A DNA stretch of 64,000 nucleotides from Comamonas thiooxydans. GTDB taxonomy: Bacteria; Pseudomonadota; Gammaproteobacteria; Burkholderiales; Burkholderiaceae_C. Position 1 is the stretch's first letter, and each line of letters opens with the position of its first letter. The DNA lies in NCBI RefSeq assembly GCF_000964545.1, contig NZ_BBVD01000004.1:62001-126000 (forward strand), written 5' to 3'. The notes beneath the pieces were generated by a model. It saw nothing but the letters and a program-made list of their open reading frames with translations. It had not been told where the DNA came from and did not search any database. Below are positions 52,816-61,216 of the stretch, piece after piece. The translations under genes were made by a program, and so were the position numbers.

Positions 52816-53892
52816 TCAAGCCAGCGCCACAATGTCCGACTCGCTTTTCTCTTCGTCGATCAGGCGCTCGATGATCTTGCGCGACTGCACGCCGCCGGCA
52901 TCGATATTGAGCTTGAGCAGCTGACGCTGCGGATAGTCCTCAAGATTGCGCTGCTGCAGCTCCAGCATCTCCAGGTCTTCGCTGAAGATTTTGTGCTGGC
53001 CCTGCTTGATAGCTGCCGTCACCGATGCATCGCCGGGATTGAACTTGCGCGCCATGCCCCAGAAGTACCACATGCTGCCGTCGGTCTCCGGAGTGATGAA
53101 GTCCACCACCATGCTGTAGACCTTGTGCTCGTCAGCGGCGTCATAGCCGCCCTTGCCGGCATGCGCCACACCGACCTCGATCAGCACATGGCTGGGAGGA
53201 GTGAAGCGGCAGACCTGCCAGCGGTCCACAGGCACGTCATCGGCCAGACCATTGCTGCGCAATGCCATCTTCCAGAACGGAGGTGCCTCGATGTTCTCCA
53301 TGAAGCGGCTGGTGACCACCTCGCTGTCGCCCATGACCTCGGTCTTGCAGGGCGTCTCGTCGATCTCGGCCTGGCCGATGCTGCTGGCATGCACATAGGT
53401 CTCATGGGTCAGGTCCATGAGGTTGTCTATCATCAGTCGATAGTCGGCCTTGATGTGGAACAGCCCGCCGTCATAGGCCCACTCGGGGTTGTCATGCCAT
53501 TGCAGATCCGGGATCAGCGCTGCATCGGCTGCATCCCTGTCGCCCGGCCAGACCCAGACAAAGCCGTAACGCTCTTCCACCGGATAGCTTTTGATGGCAG
53601 GAAAGCCACGCACGCGCTGGCCGGGCATGGCAACCGTCTTGCCGTCGCAGCCCATCTCCAGCCCGTGATAGCCGCAGACCAGCTTGCCTTCGCAGACGCG
53701 GCCCAGCGACAGCGGTGCGCCGCGATGCGGGCAGAAGTCCTCGACGGCGGCCATCTTGCCTTCCAGGGCGCGGTAGAAAACCATGCGCTCACCACAGATC
53801 TGGCGCCCCAGCGGCTTGTCCGTGACTTCGGCCGCCGTGGCAGCAACATACCAGGTGTTGCGAGGATAGGTGGGCTGTGCTTGCTTGCTCAT
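52816..53892 (-). CDS. vanA: Vanillate O-demethylase oxygenase subunit
   Basis: Rieske oxygenase of 358 residues converting vanillate to protocatechuate plus formaldehyde. The sequence tracks Pseudomonas VanA closely from NTWYVAA through FCPHRGAPLSLG and LVCGYHGLEMGC (Rieske cluster) to DNLMDLTHETYVHASSIG (iron site) and LLKLNIDAGGVQSRKII. No reductase gene adjoins it, so IvaB at 48616 is the likely electron donor. It follows the GntR regulator gene by 65 bases on the same strand, with AGGAGA before the ATG. Confidence 0.93.
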   Translation of the reverse strand: MSKQAQPTYPRNTWYVAATAAEVTDKPLGRQICGERMVFYRALEGKMAAVEDFCPHRGAPLSLGRVCEGKLVCGYHGLEMGCDGKTVAMPGQRVRGFPAIKSYPVEERYGFVWVWPGDRDAADAALIPDLQWHDNPEWAYDGGLFHIKADYRLMIDNLMDLTHETYVHASSIGQAEIDETPCKTEVMGDSEVVTSRFMENIEAPPFWKMALRSNGLADDVPVDRWQVCRFTPPSHVLIEVGVAHAGKGGYDAADEHKVYSMVVDFITPETDGSMWYFWGMARKFNPGDASVTAAIKQGQHKIFSEDLEMLELQQRNLEDYPQRQLLKLNIDAGGVQSRKIIERLIDEEKSESDIVALA

Positions 53893-53957
53893 CGTGGGTG
53901 TCTCCTTGTATTTATCGGTCGGGGTCGGGCGCAGCCTGCTGCGCTACGGGCCGGCCA

Positions 53958-54722
53958 TTAGCGGCTGGCGCGAATCAGTTGCGCACCGGGAACGCGCGTG
54001 GTCTCGGGCGAGCGCATGGCTTCGCGCAGGTTGCGCCGCGCAATGCGCGAGTGCTCTTTCATCAGCGCCTCGGCACGCGCGCCTTCGCGGTGCTCGATCG
54101 CGTCTATCACTTCGCGGTGCTGCTCCTGCGCGAGGATCAGGCTGCGAAGCGCGCGCGGCGACTCGGAGTCGGCCACCACAAAGCCCGAGGGGGACGCGAA
54201 CGGCAGGCGCTTGACCCGGTCCAGCTCGCGCTGCATGAAGCTGCTTCCCGACATCTCCAGCAGGATGTCGTGAAATTCGGAGTTCAAGGCCACATAGGCG
54301 GAAAACGCTTCGTCGCCCCAGTTCTGGGCATCCAGCACACGGTCGATGGCATCCAGGCAGCGCGCGGCTCTCGCCAGCAGGGCTTCATCCACCCCGCGCT
54401 CTGCCGCCATGCGCGCCGCCAGACCTTCCAGCGTGCCGCGCAGCTCGATGGCGTCCGAGACATCTGCTTCGGACAGCACGCGCACCTTGTAGCCGCGCCC
54501 GCCGGACGTGGCCTCCAGCATGCCCTCCTGCTCAAGTCGCATCAGCGCTGCGCGTATGGGAGTGCGGGAGATGCCCAGACGCTCGGCCAGCACCAGCTCG
54601 GAGATGCGCTCTCCGGCCGCCATCTCGCCGGCAAGAATCATTTCGCGCAGCTGCAGCTGCGCCTTCACGACCTGGGAATGGTTTTCTTCCGCTGCAGCAG
54701 CGGGGGCAATGGAGGGTGGCAT
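53958..54722 (-). CDS. GntR/FCD-family regulator, VanR-like
   Basis: Regulator of 254 residues: an N-terminal GntR winged helix (ISELVLAERLGISRTPIRAA) and a C-terminal FCD effector domain (about 95-225) with the Asp/His metal-ligand pattern. vanAB operons of pseudomonads are controlled by such a protein, VanR. It is cotranscribed with vanA. Two identical palindromes upstream (54759 and 54823) suggest autoregulation. The ligand is probably vanillate or a related acid, which is inference. Confidence 0.9.
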   Translation of the reverse strand: MPPSIAPAAAAEENHSQVVKAQLQLREMILAGEMAAGERISELVLAERLGISRTPIRAALMRLEQEGMLEATSGGRGYKVRVLSEADVSDAIELRGTLEGLAARMAAERGVDEALLARAARCLDAIDRVLDAQNWGDEAFSAYVALNSEFHDILLEMSGSSFMQRELDRVKRLPFASPSGFVVADSESPRALRSLILAQEQHREVIDAIEHREGARAEALMKEHSRIARRNLREAMRSPETTRVPGAQLIRASR

Positions 54723-54758
54723 GTCTCGCGGGTATTTAGTTTTTGGTAGATGGAAGAA

Positions 54759-54832
54759 ATGTATACATAAAAATCAAAAAACAGCTATTTAATTGGAAAA
54801 TAAAGGGTAAACACCTAGCAACATGTATACAT
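54759..54832. promoter_or_regulatory. Paired operator upstream of gntR-vanA
   Basis: The perfect palindrome ATGTATACAT occurs twice, at 54759-54768 and 54823-54832, 64 bases apart centre to centre, close to six helical turns. The core TGTATACA fits operators of FCD-type GntR proteins. The region between is AT-rich and probably contains the promoter, so binding at both sites could loop the DNA. Confidence 0.75.
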
Positions 54833-54850
54833 ACAAGCAATGCAGGCGAG

Positions 54851-54872
54851 AAAAAAGCCACCCTGAGGTGGC
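54851..54872 (-). terminator. Rho-independent terminator after Atm1-type exporter
   Basis: Stem gccacc / ggtggc (54857-54862 with 54867-54872). On the minus strand it ends in TTTTTT, 32 bases after the exporter stop. Confidence 0.85.
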
Positions 54873-54903
54873 CTGTGAGAAGTCTGGCTAAAAGTGGTCG
54901 AAC

Positions 54904-56733
54904 TCAGGCGGGGATCTCCGATGACTCCTGCTGATTGAGCTGCATATTCCACATGCTGGAGTAGCGCCCGCCGGCGGCCAGCAGCTCCTCGTGCGTGCCG
55001 CGCTCGATGATGCGGCCGCTGTCCATGACCAGGATTTCATGCGCTTCGACCACGGTGGACAGGCGGTGGGCAATGACCAACGATGTCTTGCCCTGCGCCG
55101 CGCTGCGCAGCTCGTTCTGGATGGCGCGCTCGTTGGCGCTGTCCAGTGCCGAAGTCGCTTCGTCAAAGATCAGGATCGGCGGGTTCTTGAGCAGGGTGCG
55201 CGCAATCGCCACACGTTGCTTTTCACCGCCCGAGAGCTTGAGGCCGCGCTCACCCACCCGCGTGGCATAGCCCTGGGGCGTGCGCTCGATGAAGTCATGG
55301 ATGCGCGCAGCCTTGGCCGCTGCAACCACCTGCTCCTGCGTGGCGCCCGGTTGCCCATAGGCGATGTTGTAGGCCACTGTGTCGTTGAACAGCACCGTGT
55401 CCTGCGGAACAATGCCCACGCAGTGACGTACGCTGCTCTGGGTCACCGTGCGTATGTCCTGCCCGGCAATGCGCACATGGCCGCCCTGCACGTCGTAGAA
55501 ACGAAACAGCAGACGCGCCAGCGTGCTCTTGCCCGAACCCGAGGGACCGACCACGGCCACGGTCTTGCCCGCAGGAATGGTGAAGCTCACGTCATGCAAT
55601 ATGGGCCGCGCGCTATCGTAGGCGAACTGCACGTTTTCAAAGCGCACTTCAGGCGGCGGATTGTCGATCTGCAAGGGCTGGGCACCGGGCGCATCGGACA
55701 CTTCGCGCTCCTTGTCCATGAGGGTGAACATGCGGTTCAGGTCGGTCAGGCTCTGCTTGATCTCGCGGTAGATCACGCCCAGAAAGTTCAGCGGGATATA
55801 GAGCTGAATCATGAAGGCATTGATCATGACCAGATCGCCCAGCGTCAGCCTGCCGTCGACCACGCCTTGCGTGGCACGCCACAGAATGGCCACCAGCGCC
55901 GCACCGATGATGAGTTGCTGGCCGCAGTTGAGCATGGACAGCGTGGTCTGGCTCTTGAGCCGCACGCGGCGCAGGTTTTCGAGGTTCTCGTCGTAGCGCG
56001 CTGACTCGAACTGTTCGTTGTTGAAGTACTTGACGGTCTCGTAATTGAGCAAGGAATCGATGGCCTTGGTATGGGCCGCCGACTCCTGGGCATTGGCCTC
56101 TTTTCTGAAGCGGGTGCGCCACTCCGTCACGGTGACCGTAAAGCCGATATAGAACACCAGCGCTGCCAGCGTGATGACGGCAAACCAGATGTCGAAACGC
56201 ACGGCCAGAATGCCCAGCACCAGCGCCATTTCAATCAGCGTGGGCAGGATGGAGTAGAGCGAATACGAGATCAGCGACTCGGTGCTGCGCACGCCGCGCT
56301 CGATGTCCCGCGTCATGCCTCCGGTCTGGCGCTCCAGATGAAAACGCAGGCTCAGTGCATGCAGATGCTCGAAGGTCGACAGCGCAATAGAGCGCGATGC
56401 CCCTTGCGTGGCCTTGGAAAAGACCAGATCGCGCAGCTCGGTGAACATGGTGGAGGAAAAGCGCAGCAGTCCGTAAGCCGCCAGCAGACCCACGGGGACC
56501 ACCAGCACGGCCTGGGCCTGGCCGGGCTTGATATCCAGCGCATCGACCAGATGCTTGAGCAAGATGGGCACGCCCACATTGGCCAGCTTGGCGCAGATCA
56601 TGAACGCCAGCGCCGCCAGCGCATGCCATTTGTAGCGCCAGATATAGGGAAAGAGGCGACGCAGCGTGGCGCCGTCTGACTGGTTTGCCGCTACTGCGGC
56701 TTCTTCTGGGGTTGCAGGTAACTGTGAACGCAT
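54904..56733 (-). CDS. Atm1/HMT-type ABC exporter
   Basis: ABC half-exporter of 609 residues in the Atm1/ABCB6-ABCB7 branch, known for exporting glutathione-linked sulfur or heavy-metal complexes. Diagnostic text is RFHLERQTGGMTRDIERG and LLNYETVKYFNNE in the membrane domain. The ATPase has Walker A GPSGSGKST, signature LSGGEKQR and Walker B ILIFDEATSALDS. Its start overlaps the end of the upstream lipoprotein gene by 43 bases, so translation is probably coupled. A terminator follows the stop. Confidence 0.92.
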   Translation of the reverse strand: MRSQLPATPEEAAVAANQSDGATLRRLFPYIWRYKWHALAALAFMICAKLANVGVPILLKHLVDALDIKPGQAQAVLVVPVGLLAAYGLLRFSSTMFTELRDLVFSKATQGASRSIALSTFEHLHALSLRFHLERQTGGMTRDIERGVRSTESLISYSLYSILPTLIEMALVLGILAVRFDIWFAVITLAALVFYIGFTVTVTEWRTRFRKEANAQESAAHTKAIDSLLNYETVKYFNNEQFESARYDENLENLRRVRLKSQTTLSMLNCGQQLIIGAALVAILWRATQGVVDGRLTLGDLVMINAFMIQLYIPLNFLGVIYREIKQSLTDLNRMFTLMDKEREVSDAPGAQPLQIDNPPPEVRFENVQFAYDSARPILHDVSFTIPAGKTVAVVGPSGSGKSTLARLLFRFYDVQGGHVRIAGQDIRTVTQSSVRHCVGIVPQDTVLFNDTVAYNIAYGQPGATQEQVVAAAKAARIHDFIERTPQGYATRVGERGLKLSGGEKQRVAIARTLLKNPPILIFDEATSALDSANERAIQNELRSAAQGKTSLVIAHRLSTVVEAHEILVMDSGRIIERGTHEELLAAGGRYSSMWNMQLNQQESSEIPA

Positions 56734-57281
56734 TGTGGGGCTGTGTCGCCCTGCAGGCAGTCGGAGCCGCGGTAGAGGGCGTCTATTTCTATGACGGGAA
56801 TCTGGGTACCCACGAATTCTGCCTGTCCCGTCACTTTTGCGCTCACCCAGACCAGGGTGAAGGGCTGCAGCAACTGTCTGTCATACGGGCCAGCACCGCA
56901 GGCCTTGAAGAAGCTTGCCTCGCGCGGCCAGGACAGAAAGCCCTGTTCACTGAACTCGGCATGCATCAGAACCATGCAATCGCGCTGCTCGCCGACCGCC
57001 TCTATGCTGCGCAGCCCGCCAGCCCAGCAGACACGCGCATTCAGCGCACCGGCCTGCAAGGCCTGCCTGGGATTCATTGCAGTGAAAGGCCCGGCCAGCG
57101 CTGCCGCGCCGGTCAAGGGTTCCGGATGGCAAGAGGACTGCACGGCCTGCACAGGCTGCTTGAGCGACGTTGCCGATATCACATCGTCTCTGCCCGATAT
57201 TGGGGCTTTTACCGGATGGCTGCTGCAGGCCGCCAGCACGACACTCAGGCATCCACAGATCCACCACAAACACCGTCCCAT
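56691..57281 (-). CDS. Putative Slp-like outer-membrane lipoprotein
   Basis: A 196-residue protein with a short signal peptide and lipobox LAAC (Cys about residue 19). The central motifs ARVCWAGGLRSIE, SFFKACGAGPYDRQLL and TLVWVSAKVTG follow the pattern of Slp (starvation lipoprotein) family members, though extra cysteines are present and identity is modest. The last 43 bases overlap the exporter gene downstream. Function is not established. Confidence 0.65.
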   Translation of the reverse strand: MGRCLWWICGCLSVVLAACSSHPVKAPISGRDDVISATSLKQPVQAVQSSCHPEPLTGAAALAGPFTAMNPRQALQAGALNARVCWAGGLRSIEAVGEQRDCMVLMHAEFSEQGFLSWPREASFFKACGAGPYDRQLLQPFTLVWVSAKVTGQAEFVGTQIPVIEIDALYRGSDCLQGDTAPQCVHSYLQPQKKPQ

Positions 57282-57394
57282 AGTTACCCCCTACTTACTT
57301 GCCCGAACCGTCGTTAGTGGCTTTCTCTCGCCAACATGGTAGAAACCCGATGTTGAGGGACAATTCAATCTTTCCATTCGTGTCACAGATTTCC

Positions 57395-57862
57395 ATGCCT
57401 CCCCGTTCGCCCGACCTTCCCAGCGTTGCCCTGCCCGCCGACAAGGAACTGGTCCTCAAAGTCGTGCCCATGCCTGCCGATGTCAATGCCAATGGCGACA
57501 TCTTCGGTGGCTGGGTCATGGCGCAGGTGGACCTGGCCGGCTCGGTGCTGCCTCAGCGCATCAGCCACACCCGCATGGTGACCGTGGCCGTCAACGAGTT
57601 CATCTTCAAGCAGCCCGTGCGCGTGGGCGACATTCTGTCCTTTTACGCGGGCGTACAGCATGTGGGTCGCACCTCGGTCGCCGTGGATGTGGAAGTCTTT
57701 GCCGAGCGCTTTTCCGACCAGGGTAAATATGTGAAGGTGACCGAGGCCCGCCTGACCTATGTGGCCATTGATGCTACCGGCAAGCCCCAGTCTCTGCCTG
57801 ATACCGAGCAGACACGTGCCTGGCGCGAGAAACTCCAGGCTCAGGCGGCCGCCAAGAGCTGA
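57395..57862 (+). CDS. Acyl-CoA thioesterase, YciA-like hotdog protein
   Basis: Hotdog-fold thioesterase of 155 residues. The signature PADVNANGDIFGGWVMAQVD contains the catalytic Asn/Asp and the start of the hot-dog helix. VNEFIFKQPVRVGDILSFYA is typical of the acyl-CoA hydrolase subgroup. The start at 57395 gives the usual length; an ATG at 57350 is an alternative. It diverges from the lipoprotein gene and ends at a strong terminator. Confidence 0.88.
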   Translation: MPPRSPDLPSVALPADKELVLKVVPMPADVNANGDIFGGWVMAQVDLAGSVLPQRISHTRMVTVAVNEFIFKQPVRVGDILSFYAGVQHVGRTSVAVDVEVFAERFSDQGKYVKVTEARLTYVAIDATGKPQSLPDTEQTRAWREKLQAQAAAKS

Positions 57863-57879
57863 TCCACGCATCGAGCATG

Positions 57880-57908
57880 AAAAAAGCGACCTCTAGAGGT
57901 CGCTTTTT
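57880..57908. terminator. Bidirectional terminator between thioesterase and bactofilin genes
   Basis: Perfect palindrome with arms aaaaaagcgacctct and agaggtcgctttttt between convergent genes. The A-run and T-run allow termination in both directions. Confidence 0.92.
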
Positions 57909-57929
57909 TCATGGGCTGTGCGCAGAGAT

Positions 57930-58574
57930 TCAGGCGACTGCAGCGCTACCCGTGGTTTCACTGCTGCTGACTGCGGCCGTCGCCGTGCTGCTGCCGGCAC
58001 TGCTCTTGCTCCAGGCGGAAGCAGAGGCATTGCTGGAACTGCTGGTGCCGAAACGGGTTCCCGCTTCGATCTGCCCCGTCAGCTCGCCACCCTCTTCGAT
58101 CACCACCTTGCCATAGCGGATCGTTCCGCTGACCTTGCCGGAGCCATAGATCACCAGCTTTTCGCGCACCGTGAGAGTGCCGTCGAACTTGCCGTGGATT
58201 TCTGCAATATCGATCTCGGCCGTACCGTGAAACGCCCCCTGCTCGGCAATCTTGATGACGCGGGAGTTCATGGTCGCCTCAACCGTTCCTTCCACTACCA
58301 AGGTGTCGCAGTCCGTGATTTCCACGCCCTTGAGCTTGATGTTCGGGCCGACGGTCAGCTTGCTGCCACCGTTTTCCTCCGCAAGAGGCGCGGTGGGAGC
58401 TGCAGTCGAAGCCGCACGCATGGTGCTGGATGGTGCCGTGCCAAGGCCCGCGTTGCTCAGAGAGCTGGCGCCAGATGTCGCAGCAGTATTCGCTGTCGAA
58501 AGCCCGGTGACGGAACTGCGTGAAGGAAAGTTATCGTTATCGCGTTTGCCGAAGAACGGGTTTTGCACAGCCAT
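57930..58574 (-). CDS. Bactofilin (polymer-forming cytoskeletal protein)
   Basis: Protein of 214 residues with a central beta-helical bactofilin domain (about 72-170; KGVEITDCDTLVVEGTVEA and GKVSGTIRYGKVVIEEGG) flanked by Ser/Thr/Ala-rich disordered tails of about 65 and 45 residues. Bactofilins form membrane-associated filaments that organise cell-wall enzymes or appendages. It is a single gene here, without the peptidase partner often found beside it. The AT-rich 241-base region upstream probably carries its promoter. Confidence 0.92.
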   Translation of the reverse strand: MAVQNPFFGKRDNDNFPSRSSVTGLSTANTAATSGASSLSNAGLGTAPSSTMRAASTAAPTAPLAEENGGSKLTVGPNIKLKGVEITDCDTLVVEGTVEATMNSRVIKIAEQGAFHGTAEIDIAEIHGKFDGTLTVREKLVIYGSGKVSGTIRYGKVVIEEGGELTGQIEAGTRFGTSSSSNASASAWSKSSAGSSTATAAVSSSETTGSAAVA

Positions 58575-58815
58575 GGCAGGAATCTCCTAGTCAGAAAGTG
58601 CCATCCTATGCAGCATAAGTAGCAACATTTACCGTCATCTCGCAATAACGGTAAGCAAAGCTTTCATAAGTTTCAGTTACTTGCATGCATTGCCTGATCT
58701 CACACAATGAAAGATTTGGCAGCATCCGGGCGAGCGTTCACTTGCCCGTCTTTGAGGCACGTTTTGCTGCCCGTCCATATTTCGCTGGCGCTTTATGCTC
58801 TTGTTTCAGAGATCG

Positions 58816-59328
58816 TCAAGAGACGATATAGGCCGCTGTGCCGGTAGAGAGCAGCTCGCCATCCACCGACAGAAACTCCATCTGAGTATTCGCCACCCGC
58901 GAGCCCAGGCGCAGCACTCTGGCAGTGAGCAGGAATTCCTTGCCGATGCCGGGGCGCATGTAGTCCACACGCAGATCGATTGTGCCCAGCCGGGAAAAAC
59001 GATGCAGTCTTTGTGCGGGCGTATCGTCCATATGCTTGGCCGCAATGGCCGCCATCACAGCCAGCCCGCCCATGGAGTCCAGGCCGGCGCTGATCACGCC
59101 GCCATGAATGCGCTGGTAGGCCGAATGCCCGACCAGATCAGGTCGCATGGCGATATGCCCCTGCACCAGCGTGGGCGTGATCTCGCCGATCTTGAGCCCT
59201 ATGGTCTGGTTGAAGGCCACGCGCGTTTCAAAGATCTCGCGCAAGCCGGAGATGAACTCAGGCTCGAACTGCACGGACTCGGCAATTTCCTGCGCTGAAT
59301 GACGGGACGGTACGGACCTGGATGTCAT
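58816..59328 (-). CDS. PaaI-family thioesterase
   Basis: Hotdog thioesterase of 170 residues. The motif HSAYQRIHGGVISAGLDSMGG has the HGG turn and catalytic acid of the PaaI group, and GTIDLRVDYMRPG is the conserved strand. The start is the ATG at 59328; a TTG six bases earlier is possible. It is separated from the acyl-CoA operon upstream by a terminator at 59356-59381 and is probably transcribed on its own. Confidence 0.88.
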   Translation of the reverse strand: MTSRSVPSRHSAQEIAESVQFEPEFISGLREIFETRVAFNQTIGLKIGEITPTLVQGHIAMRPDLVGHSAYQRIHGGVISAGLDSMGGLAVMAAIAAKHMDDTPAQRLHRFSRLGTIDLRVDYMRPGIGKEFLLTARVLRLGSRVANTQMEFLSVDGELLSTGTAAYIVS

Positions 59329-59355
59329 AGGCAACCCTGAAAAGAGGTCAAAGAA

Positions 59356-59381
59356 AAATCGCCCGGCAAGGGGCGATTTTC
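59356..59381 (-). terminator. Rho-independent terminator ending the acyl-CoA operon
   Basis: Perfect 10-bp stem aaaatcgccc (59356-59365) with gggcgatttt (59372-59381), followed on the minus strand by TTTTTC. It lies about 125 bases after the enoyl-CoA isomerase-like gene. Confidence 0.85.
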
Positions 59382-59504
59382 AGCTCGGCACTGGTACACG
59401 CTGGCGAAGCTGGCCCGGATTCGACACATGCCGAAATCCGGATGGCGCTTTGGGTAACACCGCCACCCATCGCTGCGCTCATCTTGCTGCCGCAATGTCT
59501 GACT

Positions 59505-60299
59505 TCAGCACTGGCTGAAGTCGGGGTGGCGTTTTTCCATGAAGGCCGTCAGTGCTTCCTTGGCCGCGGGCTCGCGCAGCATGCGGGCGAAGACCGCACC
59601 CTCTTCCACAATACGCTCGCCCACTGCCTTGGCCTGGCCGCCCTTCATCAGGCGCTTGGTCTCGATCAGAGAGGACAGGGGCTTGCGCGCCAGCTTCCTG
59701 GCCTGGGCCTGTGCCACGGCATTGCATTCACTGGGCGGCACCACGCGGTTGATCAGGCCCACCTCCAGCGCGGCTTCTGCCATGAATGGCTCGCCCAGCA
59801 GCAGGGCTTCAGCGGCGCGGTGATAACCCAGCATCTGGGGCAAAAGCAGGCTGGATGCCGCTTCGGGGCATACGCCCAAGTTGATGAAGGGCAGCGAGAA
59901 TGCGGCGTTATCGCCGGCATAGACCAGATCGCAGTGCAGCAGCAGCGTGGTGCCAATACCCACTGCCGGACCACAGACGGCAGCAATCAGAGGCTTGGGG
60001 AAGGCCGAGACTTCCTGCAGAAAACGCCACACGGGCGCATCGGCCCCCATTGCACCGGGGGTTGAGGCCTGCTTCAGGAAGTCCGCAATATCGTTGCCCG
60101 CGCTGAAGATGGCGATGTCGCCCTGAAATACCACCACGCGCACGCCTGCGTCGACCTTGGTGGCGGCCAATGCATCCGCCATCTGGGTATACATGGCCTC
60201 GGTGAAGGAGTTCTTCTTCGCCGCACGGTTGAAGGTGATGGTGCACACGCCCTCTTCGGTGTGCACCAGGATGTCCTGGCTATCCTGGGTATTGCTCAT
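59505..60299 (-). CDS. Enoyl-CoA hydratase/isomerase family, probably delta3-delta2-enoyl-CoA isomerase
   Basis: Crotonase-fold enzyme of 264 residues. Oxyanion segments are FSAGNDIADFL and CGPAVGIGTTLLLHCD. Both hydratase glutamates are absent (Thr and Phe), whereas a Glu occurs in LGVCPEAASSLLLP, the catalytic position of delta3-delta2-enoyl-CoA isomerases. Shifting cis/trans-3 double bonds during beta-oxidation of unsaturated acyl chains is therefore likely. The start at 60299 (MSNTQ) is used. It is the last gene of the operon. Confidence 0.88.
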   Translation of the reverse strand: MSNTQDSQDILVHTEEGVCTITFNRAAKKNSFTEAMYTQMADALAATKVDAGVRVVVFQGDIAIFSAGNDIADFLKQASTPGAMGADAPVWRFLQEVSAFPKPLIAAVCGPAVGIGTTLLLHCDLVYAGDNAAFSLPFINLGVCPEAASSLLLPQMLGYHRAAEALLLGEPFMAEAALEVGLINRVVPPSECNAVAQAQARKLARKPLSSLIETKRLMKGGQAKAVGERIVEEGAVFARMLREPAAKEALTAFMEKRHPDFSQC

Positions 60300-60345
60300 G
60301 GTCTTGCCTTGTAAATGATGTGAACAGCTCGCTGGTTTCGGCGCG

Positions 60346-61179
60346 CTATTCCTTGTAGTAAACAATCTGGTGGCTGGTCGCCAGCATCTGACCGGACTGG
60401 CTCCACAACTGAGCCGTCTGGTCAAAAAAGCCGTTGCGGAACTCCTGCCCTCGCGCCTGCGCCAGCAGCAATCCGTCACCTGCTTCAGCCAGCTCCTCGC
60501 GTCCGGCATGGAAGTAGACAGTGATGGACACCGTACCCGCCGGCACGCGCTTGGCGCGGCGCAACCACGCCCGTGGAAAGAACACATCGGAGACCGCAAC
60601 CAGCGACGCGAAATCCAGCGGACGCGGCGGATTGTCTCTCACCCAGAGTCGCGTCAGACTGTCGCGCTCGGCACCGTCCTCATCACGCGGCAGGATGCCG
60701 TCCACAAATCGCATCTCGTAGCGGGTCAGCCACTCGGAGGCCTTGAACAACGGCGGCACGCGCTCCACCTCCGCAGCAGCCCGGACCTCGGGCATGGGCA
60801 TATCGCTGACGCTCCAGGTCTGGCGACGCACCGCCGTCACGGCCGTGGCCGTGGTCACGATCTGCGGCTGGCCTTCGGCATCGGGCTGGGTGATGGTCAG
60901 CAGCCAGTGCTGGGTGGAGCGGTTGGTACGCACCGGCCTGGCCTCGATCTCGAAAGCGCCCGGCCCCACGGCTGCCGCATAGTTGACGGTGATGGACAGC
61001 GGATCGCCCAGGCACTGCGGGTGCTGCTGAATGGCCTGCACCAGGCTGGCCGCCGTGATGCCGCCATAAGGGCCGACCATATTCCAGTAATCGGGCGAAG
61101 CCGTTCCCTGGTACTGATTGGGCACGCCCGTAGCGCTCAGCGCCACGGCACGATCAAAGGGGTGGAGGTCTGTGCTCAT
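60346..61179 (-). CDS. Double-hotdog acyl-CoA thioesterase (TesB-like)
   Basis: Thioesterase-family protein of 277 residues with two hotdog halves. The first contains MVGPYGGITAASLVQAI and the second the sequence PLDFASLVAVSDVFFPRAW. This is the layout of acyl-CoA thioesterase II-like proteins. The start at 61179 (MSTDLHPF) matches family length. It lies within the acyl-CoA operon, 46 bases upstream of the isomerase-like gene, and may release CoA from dead-end intermediates. Confidence 0.86.
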   Translation of the reverse strand: MSTDLHPFDRAVALSATGVPNQYQGTASPDYWNMVGPYGGITAASLVQAIQQHPQCLGDPLSITVNYAAAVGPGAFEIEARPVRTNRSTQHWLLTITQPDAEGQPQIVTTATAVTAVRRQTWSVSDMPMPEVRAAAEVERVPPLFKASEWLTRYEMRFVDGILPRDEDGAERDSLTRLWVRDNPPRPLDFASLVAVSDVFFPRAWLRRAKRVPAGTVSITVYFHAGREELAEAGDGLLLAQARGQEFRNGFFDQTAQLWSQSGQMLATSHQIVYYKE

Positions 61180-61216
61180 GATTGGCAGTGTTGCCCAAGG
61201 GCGGGAATGAAAGCCG

